This document shows, one piece after another, positions 25,422 to 34,491 of a stretch of DNA of 64,000 nt. Location: positions 868,001-932,000 of the forward strand of contig NZ_CP038436.1 in NCBI RefSeq assembly GCF_004683965.1, written 5' to 3'. How positions within the stretch are numbered: position 1 is the stretch's first letter; every line of letters begins with the position of its first letter. The notes under the pieces were generated by a model. It saw only the letters and a list, made by a program, of their open reading frames with translations. It was not told the DNA's origin and made no database searches. The position numbers and the translations under genes were made by a program. The stretch comes from Nocardioides seonyuensis. GTDB taxonomy: Bacteria > Actinomycetota > Actinomycetes > Propionibacteriales > Nocardioidaceae.

Positions 25422-26837
25422 ATGACACCCCCGCCCGACGCCACCGCGAACGCCGCACCTGCGCGCACCGGGAGCACCAGCGTGCTGTGGCTCTCGACGA
25501 CTGCCTTCACGCTGATGTTCGCCGTGTGGCTCATGTTCGGGATCCTGGGCAAGCCCATCCAGAAGGAGTTCGGCCTCACCGAGGTCCAGCTGTCGTGGGT
25601 CGTGGCGGCCGCTGCCCTCAACGGCTCGCTGTGGCGACTGCCCACCGGCATGATCACCGACCGCATCGGCGGGCGGAAGGTGCTGACGTTCCTCCTGGTC
25701 GCCACGGCCGTCCCCGCCTACCTGGTCTCCCGCGTCGACTCCTACGCGATGCTGATCGTGCTGGCCTTCCTCGTCGGCTTCGCCGGCAACTCCTTCTCGG
25801 CCGGCATCGCATGGAACTCCGCCTGGCAGCCGCGCGAGCGCCAGGGCTTCGCGCTGGGGCTCTTCGGCGCCGGCAACGTGGGCGCCTCGGTCACCAAGTT
25901 CATCGGCCCCCCCATCATCACCGGGACCGCCGGCGCCACCTACTTCGGGATCGTGGACGGCGGCTGGCGCCTGGTGCCCGTCGTCTACTCGGTGCTGTTG
26001 CTTGTCATGGCCGCTGCCATCTGGTTCGGGACGCCCAGCCAGGACATGGCCCCGGGCACCGGACAGCCCCTGCGCGAGCAGGTCAAGCCGCTGCGCAGCA
26101 TCCGCGTGTGGCGCTTCAGCCTCTACTACGTGGCGGTCTTCGGCGCCTACGTCGCCCTGGCCGCGTGGCTGCCCACCTACTACATCGACAACTTCGACGT
26201 CACGCTGCAGACGGCAGCGCTCCTGACGGCGACCTACATCTTCCCCGCCTCGCTCCTGCGTCCCTACGGCGGCCACCTCTCCGACCGCTACGGCGCGCGC
26301 CGGGTGATGTACTGGACGTTCGGCGCAATGCTCCTCACCACCGGCCTCCTGATGATGCCCAACGGTCACATCGTCATCGCCCACGCCGACGGTCGCGAGA
26401 CCGAGCACCTGGCGTACTCGCTCGGGCTGGTCCCGTTCGCGATCCTGGTCTTCCTGCTCGGATGTGCGATGGGGGTCGGCAAGGCCGCGGTGTTCAAGCA
26501 CATCCCGGAGTACTTCCCGAAGAACGTCGGCGCGGTCGGCGGCCTCGTGGGCATGCTCGGAGGACTCGGTGGCTTCTTCCTGCCGCCGCTCTTCGCCTAC
26601 ACCAAGGCATGGTCGGGATTCCCCACGAGCACCTTCTTCGTGCTCTTCGTGCTGACCTTGATCTGCGCGGTGTGGATGCACCTCACGGTGGTCCGCATGC
26701 TCCACGACGAGTCGCCCCAGCTGGCCCACCGCATGGAGAGCCCGGCCGGTGACCACCCTCTCGACGAGTCCGCTACCCGCGACCGAACGGTCGGCGCCGA
26801 GCCGACTGACAACCTGCCCGAGGAGGCACGCGCATGA
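25422..26837 (+). CDS. narK: Nitrate/nitrite transporter NarK, first of two
   Basis: This 471-residue MFS porter has twelve predicted helices and the NarK-type segments WLMFGILGKPIQKEFGL (helix 1) and LGLFGAGNVGASVTKFIGPP (first nitrate signature). MGVGKAAVFKHIPEYFP is the second signature region. It moves nitrate in, by proton symport or nitrite exchange. I start at the ATG at 25422 because GAGGAG lies six bases before it; an ATG at 25383 is in frame but lacks a ribosome site. Its stop overlaps the second porter (ATGA), an arrangement like the fused NarK1-NarK2 of Paracoccus. Confidence 0.88.
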   Translation: MTPPPDATANAAPARTGSTSVLWLSTTAFTLMFAVWLMFGILGKPIQKEFGLTEVQLSWVVAAAALNGSLWRLPTGMITDRIGGRKVLTFLLVATAVPAYLVSRVDSYAMLIVLAFLVGFAGNSFSAGIAWNSAWQPRERQGFALGLFGAGNVGASVTKFIGPPIITGTAGATYFGIVDGGWRLVPVVYSVLLLVMAAAIWFGTPSQDMAPGTGQPLREQVKPLRSIRVWRFSLYYVAVFGAYVALAAWLPTYYIDNFDVTLQTAALLTATYIFPASLLRPYGGHLSDRYGARRVMYWTFGAMLLTTGLLMMPNGHIVIAHADGRETEHLAYSLGLVPFAILVFLLGCAMGVGKAAVFKHIPEYFPKNVGAVGGLVGMLGGLGGFFLPPLFAYTKAWSGFPTSTFFVLFVLTLICAVWMHLTVVRMLHDESPQLAHRMESPAGDHPLDESATRDRTVGAEPTDNLPEEARA

Positions 26838-28231
26838 CCGACGCCACGACCGCACGCAAGAGTGGGGAATGGCTGGAGGACTGGGATCCGGAGAACGAGG
26901 AGACCTGGGACTCCAAGCGGGCCTGGAAGACCCTGTGGGTCACGACCTTCGCCCTCTTCCTCGCCTTCATCGCCTGGTTCCTGCCCAGTGCCCTGATCCC
27001 CAAGCTCAACCCGCTGGGCTACTCCTTCTCCACGACCCAGCTCTACTGGATGGCGGCGATGCCGGGCCTCTCGGCCGGCCTGTTCCGGCTGATCTGGATG
27101 GTCCTCCCGCCCATCCTCGGGACCCGCAAGATGGTCGCGCTCACCAGCCTGCTGCTGGTGTTCTCCACCCTCGGGTGGGGTGTGCGCGTCCAGGAGCCGA
27201 CCGCCCCCTACTGGGAGCTGATGGTGCTCGCGTTCCTCGCCGGCATCGGCGGCGGCGCGTTCTCCGGCTTCATGCCCAGCACGTCGTACTTCTTCCCCAA
27301 GTCCAAGCAGGGCACCGCTCTCGGGCTGCAGGCCGGCATCGGCAACTTCGGCGTCTCCGCCGTCCAGCTGCTCACGCCCTACCTGATCGGCTTCTCCTGG
27401 CTGGCCTTCTTCGGGGGCTCCCAGTCCATCTCCATGCCCGGAAAGCCCGCCCAGGAGGTGTGGTACCAGAACGCGGCCTTCATCTGGCTCCCCCTCATGG
27501 TCATCTCCGCGGTTATGGCCTGGACCATGCTGAAGTCGGTGCCCATCAAGGCCAACGTCCGCCAGCAGTTCGACATCTTCGGCAACACCGACACCTGGTT
27601 GATGACCCTGCTCTACATCATGACGTTCGGCACCTTCTCCGGGCTCGCGGCCCAGTTCGGCCTGCTGATGGCCGACCTCTACGGCATCAGCAACCCCGAC
27701 ATCGTCAAGGGCACCGGCGCTGCCGCCACCGTGCTGGTCGAGGGCTACGAGGTCCCTGACGTCGTCAAGTTCGTCTTCCTGGGGCCGCTCGTCGGAGCAG
27801 GCGCCCGGGTGCTGTTCTCGCCGTTGACCGACCGCATGGGTGGCGCCATCTGGACACTGGTCTCCGGCGTGGGCCTGATCTTCTCCATCGCCTTCACGCT
27901 CCCCGCGCTCACCCCGGACCCCACGTCTGCCGACACCCTCAACGCAGGGTTCGACCAGTTCCTGTGGGGCATGCTCGCGATCTTCCTGTTCGCGGGGATC
28001 GGCAACGCCTCCACCTTCAAGCAGATGCCGATGATCTTCGAGAAGCGGCAGGCCGGCGGTGTCATCGGATGGACCGCGGCGATCGCGGCCTTCGGACCGT
28101 TCTTCTTCGGGATCGGCGTCACCACGCTCGGGCCGACGACCTTCTACGCCATCGGCATCGCCTGGGCCGTGATGTGCGTGGTCATCACGTGGGTGCGCTA
28201 CGCACGCAAGGGTGCTCCGCGACCCAGCTGA
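26834..28231 (+). CDS. narK: Nitrate/nitrite antiporter NarK/NarU type, second of two
   Basis: This 465-residue MFS porter has LGLQAGIGNFGVSAVQLLTP, close to the first nitrate signature of NarK/NarU antiporters, and GIGNASTFKQMPMIF as the second. It is more like the NarK2 half of Paracoccus NarK than its neighbour is, so nitrate-in/nitrite-out exchange is likely. It overlaps narK1 by four bases. The stop lies inside a 13-base tandem repeat (28221-28254), and a 19-bp perfect hairpin terminates the message. Confidence 0.88.
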   Translation: MTDATTARKSGEWLEDWDPENEETWDSKRAWKTLWVTTFALFLAFIAWFLPSALIPKLNPLGYSFSTTQLYWMAAMPGLSAGLFRLIWMVLPPILGTRKMVALTSLLLVFSTLGWGVRVQEPTAPYWELMVLAFLAGIGGGAFSGFMPSTSYFFPKSKQGTALGLQAGIGNFGVSAVQLLTPYLIGFSWLAFFGGSQSISMPGKPAQEVWYQNAAFIWLPLMVISAVMAWTMLKSVPIKANVRQQFDIFGNTDTWLMTLLYIMTFGTFSGLAAQFGLLMADLYGISNPDIVKGTGAAATVLVEGYEVPDVVKFVFLGPLVGAGARVLFSPLTDRMGGAIWTLVSGVGLIFSIAFTLPALTPDPTSADTLNAGFDQFLWGMLAIFLFAGIGNASTFKQMPMIFEKRQAGGVIGWTAAIAAFGPFFFGIGVTTLGPTTFYAIGIAWAVMCVVITWVRYARKGAPRPS

Positions 28232-28254
28232 ACGACCCAGCTGAACGACCCAGC
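28221..28254 (+). repeat. 13-bp tandem repeat across the narK2 stop
   Basis: GACCCAGCTGAAC occurs at 28221-28233 and 28234-28246, with a partial third copy (GACCCAGC) at 28247-28254. The narK2 TGA (28229-28231) is in the first copy. It is probably a recent slippage duplication. Confidence 0.8.
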
Positions 28255-28262
28255 AGGCCTTG

Positions 28263-28303
28263 CCGAAAGGAGGCTCGGGACACCGTCCCGAGCCTCCTTT
28301 CGG
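28263..28303 (+). terminator. Strong intrinsic-type hairpin after the narK pair
   Basis: The 19-base arms at 28263-28281 and 28285-28303 are perfectly complementary around the loop ACC. There is no T tract beyond the TTT inside the arm, as is usual in high-GC genomes. It ends 21 bases before the devR-like ATG and isolates that gene from narK read-through. Confidence 0.9.
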
Positions 28304-28312
28304 CTCATCCGG

Positions 28313-28318
28313 TAGAAA
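28313..28318 (+). promoter_or_regulatory. -10-like TAGAAA of the devR-like gene
   Basis: TAGAAA lies six bases before the ATG at 28325. The sixth base departs from TANNNT, and the spacing is that of the leaderless genes here. Confidence 0.35.
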
Positions 28319-28324
28319 CAACCC

Positions 28325-28969
28325 ATGGACAACGCACCGATCCGAGTCTTCCTGCTGGACGACCACGAGGTCGTGCGCCGCGGCCTGCGCGACCTGCTCG
28401 AGGGCGAGGGCGACATCGAGGTCGTCGGCGAGGCCGGCACCGCCCGCGAGGCGACCGCCCGCATTCCCGCGCTGAAGCCCGACGTGGCGGTGCTGGACGC
28501 CCGGCTGCCGGACGGCAGCGGCATCGACGTCTGTCGCGACGTCCGCTCCATCGATCCCACCATCAAGGCGCTCATCCTCACCAGCTACGACGACGACGAG
28601 GCGCTCTTCGCAGCCATCATGGCCGGGGCCGCCGGATACGTCCTCAAGCAGATCAGGGCCGACGAGCTCGTCGACAGCATCCGCCGCGTGTCCCAGGGTC
28701 AGAGCCTCATCGACCCCCAGCTGATCGCCCGGGTGCTGGACCGGGTGCGCAACGGTCCGCCCCAGCACCCCGAGCTGGCCTCCCTCACCGAGCAGGAGAC
28801 CCGGATCCTCTCGCTCATCGCCGAGGGCATGACCAACCGCCAGATCGGCGAGCAGATGTTCCTGGCCGAGAAGACGGTCAAGAACTACGTCTCGAGCATC
28901 CTGTCCAAGCTGGGCCTCGAACGGCGTACCCAAGCGGCTGTGCTCGCGTCGAGACTGCTCCGCCCCTGA
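28325..28969 (+). CDS. DevR/DosR-like response regulator (NarL/LuxR class)
   Basis: This 214-residue regulator has a receiver domain with Asp12-Asp13, phospho-acceptor Asp58 (VAVLDARLPDG) and the switch region LTSYDDDEALFAAIMAGAAG, followed by YVLKQI with the conserved Lys. The C-terminal LuxR helix-turn-helix is LTEQETRILSLIAEGMTNRQ, then EKTVKNYVSSILSKLGLERR. The wording closely follows mycobacterial DevR (DosR), which activates hypoxia genes. It converges with the DevS-like kinase gene, with an 11-base gap, and lies next to nar genes that carry a DosR-type site. NarL-type nitrate regulators are an alternative, but the GAF kinase partner favours DevR. Confidence 0.9.
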   Translation: MDNAPIRVFLLDDHEVVRRGLRDLLEGEGDIEVVGEAGTAREATARIPALKPDVAVLDARLPDGSGIDVCRDVRSIDPTIKALILTSYDDDEALFAAIMAGAAGYVLKQIRADELVDSIRRVSQGQSLIDPQLIARVLDRVRNGPPQHPELASLTEQETRILSLIAEGMTNRQIGEQMFLAEKTVKNYVSSILSKLGLERRTQAAVLASRLLRP

Positions 28970-28980
28970 GGGCTGCCGGC

Positions 28981-30579
28981 TCAGGCTCCCGGGCGCTCGA
29001 GCGGGGCCGACCACTCCAGCCGGGTGCCCTGTGGCTCACCCGGCAGCAACCGGAGCGCGCCGCCCCGCTCGGTCGCGCGACGGCGCACGTTGCGCAGGCC
29101 GCTGTCGCTTCGTTCGGCCGGGAGGCCCCGACCGTCGTCGGTGACGCACAGCACCACCTCGCCGCCGGTGACCTTGAGCTCGACCGTGGCGGAGCTCGCG
29201 CTCGCATGTCGAGCGGCGTTGGACAGAGCCTCGCGCAGCACGGCGAGCACCTGCTCGCCCAGGTCGCCGGGCACTGCTGCGTCGACGGGACCGGCGGTGC
29301 GCAGCACGGGCGTGAACCCCAGCACTGGGACGTACTCCTTGACCAGGTCGCTGACCTCTGCGCGCAGGGAGCGATCGCCGGCCCGCTGCAGCTCGAAGAT
29401 GGTCGACCGGATGTCACTGATCGTGGTGTCGAGGTCGGCGACAGCGGCGTCCAGGCGCTCGCGCACCTCGTCGTTGGGGGCCATCCGACGCGCACCCTGC
29501 AGCTGCAGCCCCGTGGCGAAGAGCCGCTGGATCACCAGGTCGTGGAGGTCCCGGGCGATGCGGTCCCGGTCGGCGACGAGGAGCAGCTCTTGGCGCTCGG
29601 CGATCGCCTGGACCCGGTCCAGCGCCAGTGAGGCCTGGTCTGCCAGCGACATGAGGAGCTCCACCTCCTCGGCCTCCAGGCCCGAACGACCCTGCTCGAC
29701 GACGACGAGCAGCACCCCGCCCTCGGCGATGTGGGCACGCAGCGGCACCACGACGACCGCGCCCCGGTCGGTGGCGGGCACGACGGCGACCCGACCGTTC
29801 TCCTCGGCCTCGTCGACCCGGTCGCCGAGCTGGGCGAGGAGGCCCCGAACGCCATCGGTGTCCTCGCCGTCGGTGGCCACGACATCGCGTACGGCGTCCG
29901 GGCGCCGTCGTACGAGCGCGACCATCTCCGCCCGGGCGACGCGGCGAGCGCCGATCACGATCTGGCGCACCGCAGCCTCGAGGTCGGCAGGAGGCTGCAG
30001 GGTCTCGGTGATCTGGGCGGACGCCTCCAGCCAGCGCCGCCGGCGCTCGCTCTGCGTGTAGGACCGGGCATTCTCGATGACGAAGCCGGCCGCCGAGGCG
30101 AACACCTGCACCAGCGTCTCGTCCTGCGCGGTGAAGCCACCGGGAGCCTGCTTCTCGGTGAGGTAGAGGTTGCCGAACACCGTCCCGCGGATCCGCACCG
30201 GCACACCGAGGAAGCTCTCCATCGGAGGGTGGTTGGGCGGGAACCCGAAGGACTTCGGGTGGTCCGCCAGGTGTGCCAGTCGCACGGGCTCCGGGGAGTC
30301 GATCAGCACGCCCAGCAGCCCGCGCCCCTTCGGCAGCGCACCGATGGCGCGGTGCTCCTCCTCCGACATCCCGTAGGTGACGAAGTCGGAGAGCGTCGGG
30401 CTCGTGTCGTCCAGCACGCCGAGCGCGCCGTACCTGGCTCCGGTGATGCGGCAGGCGGACTCGACGATGCGCTTGAGCACCGCGTGGAGGTCGAGGTCGG
30501 CGCCGATCGCCATCACCGCGTCGAGCAACGCCCGCGCGTCACTCGGCCGCACCAGGTCGAGGTCGGCTGCATCGCTCAC
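28981..30579 (-). CDS. DevS/DosS-like GAF sensor histidine kinase
   Basis: This 532-residue cytoplasmic kinase has two GAF domains (about 30-172 and 195-322), a HisKA_3 dimer domain with phospho-acceptor His346 (DRIARDLHDLVIQRLFATGL) and an HATPase domain (REALSNAARHA, CVTDDGRGLP, SGLRNVRRRA). GAF-A keeps FPPNHPPMESFLGVPVRIRG; His117 corresponds to the proximal heme ligand of mycobacterial DosS/DosT, so sensing of O2, NO or CO through heme b is likely. The GTG at 30579 is seven bases after TACGCT. It is separately promoted from the PNPOx-like gene upstream and converges with its presumed regulator. Confidence 0.92.
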   Translation of the reverse strand: MSDAADLDLVRPSDARALLDAVMAIGADLDLHAVLKRIVESACRITGARYGALGVLDDTSPTLSDFVTYGMSEEEHRAIGALPKGRGLLGVLIDSPEPVRLAHLADHPKSFGFPPNHPPMESFLGVPVRIRGTVFGNLYLTEKQAPGGFTAQDETLVQVFASAAGFVIENARSYTQSERRRRWLEASAQITETLQPPADLEAAVRQIVIGARRVARAEMVALVRRRPDAVRDVVATDGEDTDGVRGLLAQLGDRVDEAEENGRVAVVPATDRGAVVVVPLRAHIAEGGVLLVVVEQGRSGLEAEEVELLMSLADQASLALDRVQAIAERQELLLVADRDRIARDLHDLVIQRLFATGLQLQGARRMAPNDEVRERLDAAVADLDTTISDIRSTIFELQRAGDRSLRAEVSDLVKEYVPVLGFTPVLRTAGPVDAAVPGDLGEQVLAVLREALSNAARHASASSATVELKVTGGEVVLCVTDDGRGLPAERSDSGLRNVRRRATERGGALRLLPGEPQGTRLEWSAPLERPGA

Positions 30580-30586
30580 GGTGATG

Positions 30587-30592
30587 AGCGTA
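30587..30592 (-). promoter_or_regulatory. -10 box TACGCT of the DevS-like kinase gene
   Basis: TACGCT lies seven bases before the GTG at 30579, which fits a leaderless transcript. Confidence 0.5.
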
Positions 30593-30610
30593 GGCCAGCG
30601 GGGAAGCGGT

Positions 30611-31045
30611 TCAGAGCACCCGGTGGACCGGGGCGGACATACCTACCGCGCTGCCGCCCACTCGACGTCCGGACACCTCGCGCCACGGCAGCCGGAGATA
30701 GAGGTTGCGATGACCTCCTGCCCAGGGACGCGGCTCCCAGATCCGTCGTACGTCCTCGAGCTCCTCCGGCCCCAGGACGGCCAGCCTCCCCAGCGCCACG
30801 ACGCTCCACCCCTGGTGTCGGTCGTAGTCGAAGTGGTCGATCTCGAACGCAGCCTCGTTGCGCGGACCGTAGGTCGCGAGCTCGCTGTAGGGAGAGGTGC
30901 GGATGAAGATCGCGCCGTCGTTCACGGCGTAGTTGACCGGCACGATCCGGGGGCCACCCGGGGTGGTGACGGCGATTCGGCCCATCACCCCGCCGGTCAG
31001 CAGGTCCAGGCACTCACGCTGGGTGAGCTCCACCGGTTCGGACAT
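30611..31045 (-). CDS. Pyridoxamine 5'-phosphate oxidase-like flavin protein
   Basis: This 144-residue protein has a split beta-barrel of the PNPOx-like family: CLDLLTGGVMGRIAVTTPGG, then RIVPVNYAVNDGAIFIRTS, EAAFEIDHFD and GWSVVALGRLAVL. Such proteins bind FMN, F420 or heme; the small actinobacterial forms are often cofactor-dependent reductases or stress proteins. The ATG at 31045 has a near-perfect AAGGAGG five bases upstream. In M. tuberculosis a protein of this family (Rv0080) belongs to the DosR regulon, and a weaker DosR-like sequence lies at 31099-31112, so joint control with nar is possible. Confidence 0.85.
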   Translation of the reverse strand: MSEPVELTQRECLDLLTGGVMGRIAVTTPGGPRIVPVNYAVNDGAIFIRTSPYSELATYGPRNEAAFEIDHFDYDRHQGWSVVALGRLAVLGPEELEDVRRIWEPRPWAGGHRNLYLRLPWREVSGRRVGGSAVGMSAPVHRVL

Positions 31046-31098
31046 GTCGGCCTCCTTCTTGTCGCCTCCAGTGTCTCCGCCCCCGGCCGGGGTGGCAC

Positions 31099-31112
31099 GG
31101 GTCCTTGGTCCC
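31099..31112 (-). promoter_or_regulatory. Weak DosR-like site upstream of the PNPOx-like gene
   Basis: On the minus strand the sequence reads GGGACCAAGGACCC, 11 of 14 matches to the DosR core. It lies about 60 bases before the ATG and about 42 before a start site predicted from GACACT (31070-31075). Confidence 0.35.
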
Positions 31113-31156
31113 TTGTTCGACGAGTCCACCGCGTGGTCGTCGACAGGGAGGACGGC

Positions 31157-31190
31157 AGCAGGGCCCCGGTCCGAAGACCGGGGCCCTGCT
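31157..31190 (-). terminator. groEL terminator hairpin with TTCG loop
   Basis: Fifteen-base perfect arms lie at 31157-31171 and 31176-31190. In the groEL sense the loop is TTCG, a stable UUCG tetraloop in RNA. It starts 25 bases after the groEL stop. Confidence 0.9.
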
Positions 31191-31214
31191 GGTCGTGCTC
31201 TGGATCGACTCGGA

Positions 31215-32951
<1,737 letters not shown>

Positions 32952-32971
32952 TCAGCGTCACCCGTGCCGAG

Positions 32972-32998
32972 TTGTCACTCTCATGTCGAGAGTGCCAG
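32972..32998 (-). promoter_or_regulatory. CIRCE element, gene-proximal copy
   Basis: On the plus strand the arms TTGTCACTC and GAGTGCCAG are separated by nine bases; each arm has two mismatches to the consensus TTAGCACTC-N9-GAGTGCTAA. It is the HrcA repressor site nearer groEL and lies downstream of the predicted -10 box. Confidence 0.75.
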
Positions 32999-33003
32999 CC
33001 TCA

Positions 33004-33032
33004 TGTTTAGCACTCGCATGGGGAGAGTGCAA
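33004..33032 (-). promoter_or_regulatory. groEL promoter: TTGCAC, 17 bases, TAAACA
   Basis: The -35 TTGCAC (33027-33032) and the -10 TAAACA (33004-33009) are 17 bases apart on the minus strand. They are almost exactly covered by the distal CIRCE element, so HrcA would block RNA polymerase. Confidence 0.7.
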
Positions 33033-33033
33033 A
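33007..33033 (-). promoter_or_regulatory. CIRCE element, distal copy
   Basis: On the plus strand it reads TTAGCACTC, nine bases, GAGTGCAAA: a perfect left arm and two mismatches in the right. It overlaps the -35 and -10 boxes of groEL. Confidence 0.9.
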
Positions 33034-33039
33034 CGCCGG

Positions 33040-34491
33040 TCAGGGCATCTCCACGAGTCGGATGGACGTGGTCGCCTGGATGAGCGCCACCTTGAAGAGG
33101 TCCTTGAGGTCCGCCCCGCTCGCCGCGCAGAAGAAGTAGTCACCGTCGGCGTTCTCCGCAGTCCGGCCGCTGCCGCTCCCACAGTCCGAGGCCGAGCTGG
33201 AGACTCCCGTGACAGGGTTCGGGGAGGCTGCCGAGGCCAGCACGTCGCGGACCTTGCTGCCGGTCCCGTTCGTGTTGCACGTGAAGGTGTTGGCGTTGCC
33301 GAAGCCGATGGTCATGATGACGACGTCGTCCTTCTTCGCCTCGTCCGCGATCTTGGTGAAGTTGTCACAGCCGACCTGCCCTGCGCCGCTCTGACGGTAG
33401 TCCTTGCCCATCTCGCTGGAGCTGTCGAGCCCGGAGTAGTTGCCCACGATGGTCTCCTCGGGACGCCCATCGGTCTCGAGGATGACGAGCTTGGTGGCCG
33501 TGCCCGGTCGCTTGGGGAGGTGGCTGAGGTTGTTCGCGGAGCGATTGGTGAGGTAGCGCACGGCAGCCTTGAGCGGAGCGGCGAGGTGCGTGCCGTACCC
33601 GCCGCGCTTGGACCCCGGCAGGCAGTCGATCCCCCTGACGAGGTCGCTGGAGTCGTTGCGCCTCGGCGAGGCATCCATGATCCGGTAGTCGTTGCTGAAC
33701 TGCAGCGGGATCCATGTTCCCCCGCTGGGCCCCTGCGCGCTGGTGGTGTCCTCGGTACGGCACCACGTGTCGAAGTTGTTCGTCTTGCTCTTGTGGATGG
33801 TGCCGAAGGCCACGTAGTGCATCAGGGGGTTCATCGTGTCGAGGGAGTCGAGGATGGCGTCCTTCATGTCCTCGCGGTCGTCGTCAGCCATGCTCGGAGT
33901 GCGGTCGGCGAGGATCACCACGTCCATGGGGTTGGGCACCTCGTCACCGCAGGAGCCCTTGCACGCCGTGCTGGACACCGCCCCCGTGCTCCCCTCGTGG
34001 ATGCCGATCACTGGCGCGAACCCGTAGTCGACGTCCTTGGAGTCGGTGACCCGTACCGAGTTGCACTGGTCGCCCTGTGCCGGGTGGCAGGGGATGGCGC
34101 AGATCTTCGTGTTGCAGCGCAGTCCCGGGTAGTGCCCCGAGTTGTACGGCGGCGACCCGGGGTTGCACGTGCTCGGGATCTGGTCGCTCTTGACGCGTTG
34201 CGACTGCCCCGTCGACGAGACGATGCAGAAGAGGTCGACGTCGGGGTTGATCTCGGGATCCTGGGCCTTCGCCATCTCGACGGCCTCGGCGACGGCGTTC
34301 ACGCCGTTCTGGGGAAGCTCGAAGGCGCCCGCGTGGGCTGCGGAGTCGACATGGTCGTGGAGTCGCTGCCTCTCCATGGCCAGGGACGTGATGTCCACGG
34401 CGAGCGCGGCACATCCGAACATCACGAGGGTGAGCAGTGCGACGAGCGGGACCATGGCACCGCGCTCCTCGCGGCGAAGCCGGCGGCCCAT
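33040..34491 (-). CDS. Tad-like pilus protein with von Willebrand A-like domain
   Basis: This 483-residue protein starts MGRRLRREERGAMVPLVALL. This resembles the TadG/Tad N-terminus, a short positive head and one hydrophobic helix (about 12-35), then MERQRLHDHVDSAAHAGAF. A vWA-like domain follows (PMDVVILADRTPSMADDD; the metal site is D-x-T-x-S in place of D-x-S-x-S). Its cysteines are many, suggesting disulfides outside the cell. TadG-like proteins help anchor or assemble Flp-type pili. The ATG at 34491 shares a base with the TadE stop (TGATG). No tadA, tadB, tadC or flp gene is close, so it is an orphan pair. Confidence 0.8.
   Translation of the reverse strand: MGRRLRREERGAMVPLVALLTLVMFGCAALAVDITSLAMERQRLHDHVDSAAHAGAFELPQNGVNAVAEAVEMAKAQDPEINPDVDLFCIVSSTGQSQRVKSDQIPSTCNPGSPPYNSGHYPGLRCNTKICAIPCHPAQGDQCNSVRVTDSKDVDYGFAPVIGIHEGSTGAVSSTACKGSCGDEVPNPMDVVILADRTPSMADDDREDMKDAILDSLDTMNPLMHYVAFGTIHKSKTNNFDTWCRTEDTTSAQGPSGGTWIPLQFSNDYRIMDASPRRNDSSDLVRGIDCLPGSKRGGYGTHLAAPLKAAVRYLTNRSANNLSHLPKRPGTATKLVILETDGRPEETIVGNYSGLDSSSEMGKDYRQSGAGQVGCDNFTKIADEAKKDDVVIMTIGFGNANTFTCNTNGTGSKVRDVLASAASPNPVTGVSSSASDCGSGSGRTAENADGDYFFCAASGADLKDLFKVALIQATTSIRLVEMP

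Noticed and set aside
28277..28289. GGGAC-ACC-GTCCC as another DosR site upstream of the regulator
   Set aside because: The arms are three bases apart and not four, and they are the tip of a 19-bp perfect terminator stem, which explains the symmetry.
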